From NCBI GenBank assembly GCA_946886185.1, contig CAMPIC010000258.1, positions 1-5,238 of the forward strand: a DNA stretch of 5,238 nucleotides, read 5' to 3'. Positions 1-5,238 of this stretch are shown here, piece by piece. The notes below the pieces were generated by a model, which was not told where the DNA came from, did no database searches, and worked only from the letters and a program-made list of their open reading frames with translations. This stretch comes from an uncultured bacterium (GTDB taxonomy: Bacteria; Eisenbacteria; RBG-16-71-46; CAIMUX01). The position numbers and the translations under genes are program-made. The first letter of the stretch is position 1. Every line of letters begins with the position of its first letter.

Positions 1-2012
1 AAGACGGTGTCGACCGGCCGGGGCGGGTCCAGCCCGATCAGATCGGCGACGCGGAACTTGGGGAGGCCGTGCTGCGCGGTGCCGAGCAGATCTCCCGGTC
101 CGCGCAGGCGCAGATCTTCCTCCGCCACGCGAAACCCGTCCGCCTGCGACTCCAGGACGCGCAGACGTTCGCGCGCCTCCGGGGAAAGATTTCCGGGGTC
201 CGCCATGAGAAAGTGCGACGTTCCGCCGCCGCGTCCGACTCGCCCGCGAAGCTGATGAAGCTGCGAGAGCCCGAATCGCTCGGCGTGCTCGACCACCATC
301 ACCGTGGCCTGCGGCACGTCGACGCCGACCTCGACGACGGTGGTCGAGACCAGACACGCCGTGGTTCCGTCGCGAAAGCGGCGCATCGCTTCATCCTTTT
401 CCTCCCCGCTCATCCGCCCGTGCATCAGCCCGATCCTGACTCCGGCGAAGGCCGAGTGCTGCGCGAGCGTGGCGGCCATCTGCGTCGCGTCGCGCAGATC
501 GATCTGCTCCGACTCTTCGACCAGTGGATAGATGAAGAATGCCCGCTCCCCCTTGCGGCACACCTCCGCCACGAAACGGAGCATGTCCTCTCGCTTGCCC
601 AGAGGAACCAGATGGGTCTTGGGAGGAACGCGCCCGGGCGGCATCTCCGTGAGCAGGGACAGATCGAGATCTCCATAGAGCGTGAGGCTGAGAGTGCGCG
701 GAATCGGAGTGGCGCTCATCACCAGACAGTGCGGCCACTCTCCCTTTTGCCGGAGGCGACCGCGCTGGAGCACGCCGAAGCGGTGCTGCTCATCGACGAT
801 GACGAGGCCGAGGCGCCGGAAGTGGACCCAATCCTCGAGCAACGCGTGCGTTCCCACGAGAACGTCGAGCCTCCCTTCGGCGAGCTCCGCGAGCACGGTG
901 TTGCGCTCGCTCGCGCGGCTGCGGCCGGTCAAGGCGCGCGCGCGGCGGCCGAGAGGAATGAGCCACTTCTGGAATGACTCCGCCTGTTGGTGCGCCAGGA
1001 TCTCGGTGGGGACCATGTACGCGACCTGCGCGGTCGCTTCGATCGCGGTGATCGCGGCGAGCGCGGCCACCACCGTTTTTCCGGATCCGACGTCCCCTTG
1101 CAGCAGGCGGTTCATGGGACGATCGCCCGCCAGATCCGCGCGGATCTCGGAAAGCACGCGCTCCTGTCCCTGGGTCAGCCTATACGGGAGCTTCTGCCGG
1201 AAGCTTCGCTCCAGAGCGCCGGTCCCCACGAGCGGAAGCGCGGCTCCGGGCTCCGCGCGCTGCTGTTTGACGAGAGAGAAAGCGAGGTGCAGCGTCGCGA
1301 ACTCGTCGAACGCGAGACGGCGGCGAGCGCCCTCGACTTCTTCGTCGCTCGCCGGGAAGTGCACTCGCTCGAACGCTTGCAGCAGCGAGCAGAGGTGATA
1401 TCGCTCCCGCATCCACAGCGGGAGCGGGTCGACCAACTGGGCTCCGACCTCTACGAGAGCGCTCTGGACCCAGGCGCGGATCTGCTTCTGCGTGATTCCC
1501 GCGGTCAGGGGATAGAGGGGCACGACGCGCCCGCCATGCAGCGGCGCCTGCTTCCGGGTCGCGGTCGGCTTGGAGGCGCCTTCAGCCGCCTCCGGCGGCG
1601 CGCTCAACACTTCGTATTCCGGATTCTGAAACTGGACCCCGCGGGCGGCCTGGCGGACCACTTTGCCGTGGAGCAGTACCCGCATCCCATGGACGAGCGT
1701 CTTGGCCAGATACCCCTGGTTGAACCAGACCGCGGCGGCGCGTGCTCCGCCTTCTTCCGCCAGGATCTCCGCTTCGAAGAGCGTCATGCCGCGGCCGGTT
1801 CTCCGCGAGCGGGTCGTGCCGATCAGCCCGATGGTGGTTTCGACGAACCCGGGACGCAGGCGGCCGATCGGTGCGACGTCGCGGCGATCCATGTGCGAGC
1901 GCGGGACGTGCCAGAGCAAGTCTTCGATCGTCTCGATGCCGAGCTTCTCGAGGCGGCGCGCGCGCACTGGTCCGACGCCGGCCAGGTATTGGACGGGGGT
2001 GGTTGGATCCAT
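1..2012 (-). CDS. recG: ATP-dependent DNA helicase RecG (3' end outside window)
   Basis: Superfamily 2 dsDNA translocase that reverses stalled replication forks and remodels Holliday junctions, D-loops and R-loops. The frame is open from ATG 2012 to the left edge, giving 670 complete codons with no frameshift; probably about 40-60 C-terminal residues are missing. The N-terminus has a helix-hairpin-helix-like LAGVGPVRARRLEKLG. The OB-fold wedge domain contains WFNQGYL (96-102), whose Phe97 and Tyr101 match the spacing of the fork-stacking aromatics known in Thermotoga RecG. Helicase motifs follow in order: LPYRLTQGQERVL, Walker A GDVGSGKT (306-313), PTEILA (335-340), DEQH (407-410), SATPIPRT (433-440), HGRM (531-534), STTVVEVGVDVP (556-567) and QLHQLRGRVGRG (584-595). 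The RecG/Mfd-type translocation motif follows (LRGPGDLLGTAQHG, 636-649). An in-frame TAG at 2018-2016 fixes the start at ATG 2012. No Shine-Dalgarno is evident. It lies 182 bases after the TPR gene. Confidence 0.98.
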   Translation of the reverse strand, partial: MDPTTPVQYLAGVGPVRARRLEKLGIETIEDLLWHVPRSHMDRRDVAPIGRLRPGFVETTIGLIGTTRSRRTGRGMTLFEAEILAEEGGARAAAVWFNQGYLAKTLVHGMRVLLHGKVVRQAARGVQFQNPEYEVLSAPPEAAEGASKPTATRKQAPLHGGRVVPLYPLTAGITQKQIRAWVQSALVEVGAQLVDPLPLWMRERYHLCSLLQAFERVHFPASDEEVEGARRRLAFDEFATLHLAFSLVKQQRAEPGAALPLVGTGALERSFRQKLPYRLTQGQERVLSEIRADLAGDRPMNRLLQGDVGSGKTVVAALAAITAIEATAQVAYMVPTEILAHQQAESFQKWLIPLGRRARALTGRSRASERNTVLAELAEGRLDVLVGTHALLEDWVHFRRLGLVIVDEQHRFGVLQRGRLRQKGEWPHCLVMSATPIPRTLSLTLYGDLDLSLLTEMPPGRVPPKTHLVPLGKREDMLRFVAEVCRKGERAFFIYPLVEESEQIDLRDATQMAATLAQHSAFAGVRIGLMHGRMSGEEKDEAMRRFRDGTTACLVSTTVVEVGVDVPQATVMVVEHAERFGLSQLHQLRGRVGRGGGTSHFLMADPGNLSPEARERLRVLESQADGFRVAEEDLRLRGPGDLLGTAQHGLPKFRVADLIGLDPPRPVDTV

Positions 2013-2015
2013 CGT

Positions 2016-2090
2016 CTAGAGGCTGGCCGATTCCGGCGCTTCGTAGCAAGCTTTCCGGCCGAGTCGGTCGAGTCCGAGCAATGGGCACAT
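2016..2090 (-). CDS. Possible 24-aa small ORF in the recG leader
   Basis: A short frame starts at ATG 2090 and begins MCPLLGLDRLGRKACYEAP, with two Cys 13 residues apart. It ends in TAG at 2018-2016, only three bases before the recG ATG and in the same frame as recG. The frame is open further upstream, past the TPR stop, so a longer form from GTG 2093 or TTG 2180 is possible. About three quarters of the codons near it end in G or C, as in the real genes here. No convincing Shine-Dalgarno precedes the ATG (only a weak GACGGG). It may be a leader peptide coupled to recG, the remnant of a small Cys protein, or chance. I do not recognise a family with certainty. Confidence 0.25.
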   Translation of the reverse strand: MCPLLGLDRLGRKACYEAPESASL

Positions 2091-2157
2091 CACGCGCAGC
2101 CCGTCGGGCGTGTCATGGACATCGGATCCAGGGTAGGCAGACGACGCGGAGCGAGCA

Positions 2158-2176
2158 CCCGATCCCGGCGATCGGG
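2158..2176 (-). terminator. GC-rich hairpin after the TPR gene, possible weak terminator
   Basis: A perfect inverted repeat with a 7-bp stem and 5-base loop (minus strand CCCGATC-GCCGG-GATCGGG) begins 18 bases past the TPR stop codon. It has no T-tract on either side, so it is not a classical intrinsic terminator. It could protect the 3' end of the upstream mRNA, attenuate read-through into recG, or be chance in GC-rich DNA. The position between genes favours a transcript-end role. Confidence 0.35.
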
Positions 2177-2194
2177 GCAACGGTCCCCGTCGCG

Positions 2195-3892
2195 CTAGAG
2201 CTCTCCGACCAGCGCGGGATCGGCCATCGCGCGCGCCAATGGGTGATACGGATCGATCCGAAGCACCGCCCCGAGCTCCTCGCGCGCCCGTTGCGCCTCC
2301 CCGCCGCGCACCAGGGCCAGACCGAGCGCGAGCCTCGCCTCGAGATAGCCGGAATTGAGACGTACCGCTTCCTGGTAGGAAGCGATCGCCTCGGTGTGCG
2401 CGGCCGTGAGAGCGAATCGTTCCGAGGAGCCGCGCGCTTCGGCGTACGGAGTGTCGCGCGGAGGAGCGGCCTGCGCCTCCAACGCCTTCCCCAGCAGGAA
2501 GTGAAGATCGGGATACTCCGGAGCGACCGCGATCGCGCGGCGGAGCGCATCCTCGGCCTCGGCGGGCCGGTCCGCTTCCAGGCGCAGCTCGGCAAGGACG
2601 CGCAACGCGCGCACGAACCGCGGATTGAGCTCGAGGGCATGCTCGAGCTGCGCACAGGCGGCCTCGCGCTTGCCCGCGCGCGAGAGGAGCAGAGCCTTTC
2701 CGAGATGCGCGTCGGGATACTCCGGATGTTCCTCGAGGATGCGATCGAGCAGACTCTCCGATTTCGCCCCTTCTCCATGCACCAGGTAGTACCTGGCCAG
2801 ATCCGCGCGCCCGTGAAGCAGGTGCGGCTCCGCTTCGAGCGTGCGCTGGAGCTGCCCGAACGCGGCTCGCTCTTCATCCATGGCGGCCAGGACGAGCGCC
2901 AGCACATAGCGCGCGCGATGGAAGACCGGATTGCGGGAGAGGGCGTGCTCGGCGGCGTTGCGCGCTTGCAGGAGCTGTCCCTGCCGCAGGTGCGCGAGCG
3001 CGAGGAAGAGCTGAACGTCCGGATAATCCGGCTGAGCTTCGGCGGCTGCTTCTAGATGCGGGATGGAGGCGGCCGCATCGTCCATGCGCAGCCGAGTCCA
3101 ACCGAGCTGGAGCCGCGCCTCGACATACTTCGGGTTGATCGCGATCGCCGCTTCCAGTTGCCCGGCGGCGAGCTCGAACCGGCCGACTTCCGCATAGAGG
3201 ATGCCGAGCTTGCAGCGCAGATCGGCATAGGTGGGCTGGCTCTCGACCGCGGATCGCAATTCGCGGATCGCGCTCTCCAGATCGCCCCGGTGATACGCTT
3301 CGAGCGCGCGTTGCGCATACTCGACTCCGTCGGCGCGCCGCTCCGTCTCCGCGCTCACTTGCGCCATGGTCGCATCGTCGAGACGCCGCCCCAGATCCAG
3401 GCGCAATCCCTCCGGCAGCCGGAATCCGAGTTGCGCGATGCGGGCCAGCTCCGCGCGAGCGTCCTCTTCCCGTCCTTGCTTCCAAAGCACGATCGCGAGC
3501 CAGGCATGCGCTTCCACGTACTCCGCGTTGATCGCGAGCGCGGCGCGGCAATGCTCCTCGGCTTCCTTCAATCCGCCGTGCTCGACGAAGATCCTCGCGA
3601 GGAGGTAGTGCAGATCGGGATAGCGGTATCCCGCATCGAGCGCGCGCACGAATTGACCGCGCGCTTCATCGAGCCTGCCTTGCCGGTAGAGAGCCAGACC
3701 GAGCTTGGCGCGCGCTTCCGCGACGTAGAAGCGACCCAATCCGTGGTACGGATGTCCGGGATCGGAAATTTCGCGGATGGCCTGCTCGAACGAGTCGGCG
3801 GCCGCGGCGTACTCCTGGCGATTGAACAAGACGATCCCGCGGCGGTAATGGCCTACCCCGCCGCGCGAGAACAGCCTTCCGAGCAACGACAC
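2195..3892 (-). CDS. TPR-repeat protein of unknown partner, 565 aa
   Basis: Built almost entirely of tetratricopeptide repeats, helical hairpins that form a curved protein-binding scaffold. There is no signal peptide or membrane segment, so it is probably cytosolic; the N-terminus MSLLGRLFSRGG is short and basic-amphipathic. About 14 repeat units can be seen, at roughly 13-46, 56-90, 94-126, 127-159, 193-222, 224-256, 258-290, 292-324, 326-358, 361-392, 394-426, 428-460, 462 onward and 500-548. They show the usual Gly/Ala/Tyr positions and end in motifs such as INPKYVEAR, LNPRFVRAL and IDPYHPLAR. A YPD(L/V/A) motif recurs at about 91, 290, 391 and 460. A degenerate stretch (160-192) and a Pro/Arg-rich insertion (about 475-497) interrupt the array. 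The start is GTG, fixed by the strong Shine-Dalgarno 8 bases upstream; the stop is TAG. The position 62 bases after ftsZ suggests co-transcription. A role in division or envelope assembly is only inference; no enzymatic domain is present. Confidence 0.93.
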   Translation of the reverse strand: MSLLGRLFSRGGVGHYRRGIVLFNRQEYAAAADSFEQAIREISDPGHPYHGLGRFYVAEARAKLGLALYRQGRLDEARGQFVRALDAGYRYPDLHYLLARIFVEHGGLKEAEEHCRAALAINAEYVEAHAWLAIVLWKQGREEDARAELARIAQLGFRLPEGLRLDLGRRLDDATMAQVSAETERRADGVEYAQRALEAYHRGDLESAIRELRSAVESQPTYADLRCKLGILYAEVGRFELAAGQLEAAIAINPKYVEARLQLGWTRLRMDDAAASIPHLEAAAEAQPDYPDVQLFLALAHLRQGQLLQARNAAEHALSRNPVFHRARYVLALVLAAMDEERAAFGQLQRTLEAEPHLLHGRADLARYYLVHGEGAKSESLLDRILEEHPEYPDAHLGKALLLSRAGKREAACAQLEHALELNPRFVRALRVLAELRLEADRPAEAEDALRRAIAVAPEYPDLHFLLGKALEAQAAPPRDTPYAEARGSSERFALTAAHTEAIASYQEAVRLNSGYLEARLALGLALVRGGEAQRAREELGAVLRIDPYHPLARAMADPALVGEL

Positions 3893-3900
3893 CGGATGCG

Positions 3901-3909
3901 CTCCTCCCT
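3901..3909 (-). promoter_or_regulatory. Strong Shine-Dalgarno of the TPR gene
   Basis: The minus strand reads AGGGAGGAG here, followed by 8 bases (cgcatccg) and then GTG at 3892. This near-perfect anti-16S match decides the GTG start and suggests that the TPR gene is well translated on its own, not only by coupling to ftsZ. It lies within the 62-base ftsZ-TPR gap. Confidence 0.85.
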
Positions 3910-3954
3910 GAGCCGATCCGACCGTTCCAACCGGAGCCCGTCCGGAACCATCCG

Positions 3955-5238
3955 TCAGTCGTCGACCGGCTTCCTCAGATAGGTCGGCACATCCAGAGGG
4001 TTCCTGTGGCTCCCTCGTTCCTCCCGGCGGTTTCCGTTCTTCTGAATAGATCCGTCGTAACCCCGGGCGGTGATTCCGTCATCCACCCCGCGGAGCGAGC
4101 GCGCATCTCCTTCGGCGCCCGCGAGAGAAGCGTCGGCGTAGACCGGCTCGGGACGGGCAGATTTTTCCGCGCGAGACGGCGGATGAGCCGCCGGCCTCGC
4201 CGCCGGACGCATCGGCTCGGGCTGGCGCGGCAGCGACTCCGGCTCGCTCCTGCGGCGCGCCGGTTCCTCGGTCCAGCCATCCTCCTGGCCGGATCGCTCG
4301 GCCCGCACCGCGGCGCGGAGGGGAGGCTTCTCCCCGAGTCGCCCATCTACCGCGGAGGCAGCAGCCTCCCGGCGGGATGCGGCACGATCGGAATCGCGGC
4401 GTTCCATAGCAGTCCCGTCCACCGCAGGTGACTCTTCCCGCGCCGGGCCGCTCGCGAGGTTGACCTCGATACTCTCGTAGCGCGCGGCATTGCGCCGGGA
4501 CGCGATGCCGCGCAGCTCACCCGGGCGAGGCTCGCGGGCATGCGGCGTCACGAGAGGAACGCTGGCATCGCTCAGACGGCGGGCGCCAGGGAAGCCGGTC
4601 GCGATCAAAGTGACGCGGATCTCTTCGTCCAGAGATGGATCGACCACCGCTCCCCAGAAGACGTCGGCGTCTTCCCCGACGCGGTCGGCGATGAACTGCG
4701 CCGCCTCCGCCGCTTCGTGGAAGCTCATCGAAGCGCCTCCCTGGATGTTGACCAGGAGCGCTTCCGCACCTTCGATCGAAACCTCCTCCAGCAGCGGAGA
4801 GGAGACCGCTGCCTGCGCCGCCTCGACGGCGCGATCTTTGCCGGAAGCGGTGCCGGAACCGAGAAGCGCGTTGCCGCGATCGCGCATCACCGTGCGCACG
4901 TCGGCGAAGTCGAGATTGATGATCCCGTGTCCCATGATGAGATCGGAGATGCCGCGCGTCGCCTGGAAGAGCACCTCGTCCGCCATGAGGAGCGCGTCGC
5001 TGAACGAAGTGCCCGGCTCGACGATGTGCATGAGCTTCTGGTTCGGGATCGCGATCAAGGTGTCGACGTGGTCGGAGAGCGCCTCCAGCCCATGGCTGGC
5101 GCGCGCCATTTTCTTGCGCCCCTCGAACGCGAACGGCTTGGTGACGACCGCGACCGTGAGCACGCCCATCTCTCGCGCGTATCGCGCCAGCACGGGAGCC
5201 GCGCCGGGGCCGGTGCCGCCTCCCATCCCAGCGGTGAT
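3955..5238 (-). CDS. ftsZ: Cell division protein FtsZ (5' end outside window)
   Basis: Tubulin-like GTPase that polymerises at mid-cell into the Z ring. The frame is open from the right edge to a TGA at 3957-3955, giving 427 visible residues; roughly the first 100 are missing. Visible residues 1-12 read ITAGMGGGTGPG, the tubulin signature G-box, with Pro11 where Thr is usual. The T7 synergy loop NLDFADV (108-114) keeps the Asn and both Asp that complete the GTPase site of the next subunit. IPNQKLMHIVE, GSGTASGKDRA, SSPLLE and RVTLIATGF (about 208-216) mark the rest of the core. A very long low-complexity linker follows (217-414, rich in Arg, Glu, Ala, Pro), then the C-terminal peptide LDVPTYLRKPVDD (415-427), which in known FtsZs binds FtsA, ZipA or similar tethers. 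The identity is certain. The internal ATG at 5226 is not the start. The TPR gene follows after 62 bases. Confidence 0.98.
   Translation of the reverse strand: MTAGMGGGTGPGAAPVLARYAREMGVLTVAVVTKPFAFEGRKKMARASHGLEALSDHVDTLIAIPNQKLMHIVEPGTSFSDALLMADEVLFQATRGISDLIMGHGIINLDFADVRTVMRDRGNALLGSGTASGKDRAVEAAQAAVSSPLLEEVSIEGAEALLVNIQGGASMSFHEAAEAAQFIADRVGEDADVFWGAVVDPSLDEEIRVTLIATGFPGARRLSDASVPLVTPHAREPRPGELRGIASRRNAARYESIEVNLASGPAREESPAVDGTAMERRDSDRAASRREAAASAVDGRLGEKPPLRAAVRAERSGQEDGWTEEPARRRSEPESLPRQPEPMRPAARPAAHPPSRAEKSARPEPVYADASLAGAEGDARSLRGVDDGITARGYDGSIQKNGNRREERGSHRNPLDVPTYLRKPVDD
3997..4590 (-). other. FtsZ intrinsically disordered C-terminal linker
   Basis: This part of ftsZ (visible residues 217-414) lies between the end of the tubulin-like core (ATGF) and the C-terminal peptide. 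It is about 198 residues of Arg, Glu, Ala, Ser, Pro and Gly with no obvious fold. Basic and acidic residues are interspersed, as in RREAAASAVDGRLGEKPPLR and in a Pro-rich stretch around residues 332-365 with several PEP and PxxRP steps. FtsZ linkers are known to be variable in length and sequence, about 50 residues in E. coli and around 170 in Caulobacter. This one is therefore at the long end. The boundaries are approximate. Confidence 0.85.

Noticed and set aside
69..977. 302-codon plus-strand frame opposite the 3' part of recG
   Set aside because: It is antisense to intact helicase motifs of RecG and its translation shows no family features, so it is a shadow.
1..2012. Frameshift or pseudogene in recG
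   Set aside because: I translated the minus strand codon by codon from 2012 to 3. It is open throughout with every helicase motif in order.
1582..2088. 168-codon minus-strand frame starting at GTG 2088 and overlapping recG
   Set aside because: It is out of frame with recG, and the product is Arg/Pro-rich as expected from a shifted high-GC frame. RecG itself is intact over the same bases.
987..3055. Long plus-strand open frames (403 and 437 codons) opposite recG and the TPR gene
   Set aside because: Their products are Arg/Ala/Gly-rich with no recognisable domain. They overlap each other and lie antisense to two well-supported genes. GC-biased third positions commonly leave the complementary strand open.
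3317..3415. Possible fusion junction or separate domain at the degenerate stretch (residues 160-192) of the TPR protein
   Set aside because: The segment is short, helical in character and flanked by similar repeats. It looks like a decayed repeat with a linker, and no second domain type is present.
3931..3945. Small inverted repeat (CCGGA-CGGGC-TCCGG) after ftsZ as a terminator
   Set aside because: The stem is only 5 bp with no T-tract, and it lies immediately upstream of the TPR gene's strong ribosome site. It is more likely chance in GC-rich DNA.
3056..3982. 308-codon plus-strand frame opposite the start of the TPR gene and the end of ftsZ
   Set aside because: It is a mirror of the TPR repeat coding pattern and ends inside the antisense of the FtsZ C-terminal peptide. 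No ribosome site or domain is seen.

Overview
The window carries three genes, all on the minus strand. Read 5'->3' on that strand they are ftsZ (cut at its 5' end by the right edge), a 565-residue TPR-repeat protein, and recG (cut at its 3' end by the left edge). Nearly all of the sequence is coding. The only gaps are 62 bases between ftsZ and the TPR gene and 182 bases between the TPR gene and recG. I see no RNA gene, mobile element, CRISPR array or sign of recent transfer.

Organism: a high-GC bacterium with strongly GC-biased third codon positions, which also explains the long antisense open frames. FtsZ keeps the classical C-terminal peptide (LDVPTYLRK). Its linker before that peptide is about 198 residues, far longer than in E. 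coli. The RecG is of the ordinary bacterial type with a short N-terminus. The TPR repeats carry the recurring 'YPDLHYLL' signature. I cannot name a phylum. The impression of an uncultured high-GC Gram-negative lineage (Gemmatimonadota-, Eisenbacteria- or Deltaproteobacteria-like) is only a guess.

Layout: 5238-3955 is ftsZ (GTPase core from the G-box on, long linker, C-terminal peptide). 3954-3893 is a spacer holding a strong Shine-Dalgarno. 3892-2195 is the GTG-started TPR gene. 2194-2013 is a spacer with a perfect 7-bp hairpin just after the TPR stop, then a possible 24-codon small ORF that ends 3 bases before recG. 2012-1 is recG, open throughout with all helicase motifs.

How the genes relate: FtsZ builds the cytokinetic ring and RecG remodels stalled forks and recombination intermediates. 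The TPR protein is probably a cytosolic scaffold of unknown partner. The 62-base gap and strong ribosome site suggest that it is co-transcribed with ftsZ. Whether recG belongs to the same transcript is less clear, because of the longer gap and the hairpin. Most of the window is housekeeping. The unusual points are the Pro in the FtsZ G-box, the long FtsZ linker, the unassigned TPR protein, and the recG leader region with a possible Cys-containing micro-ORF.
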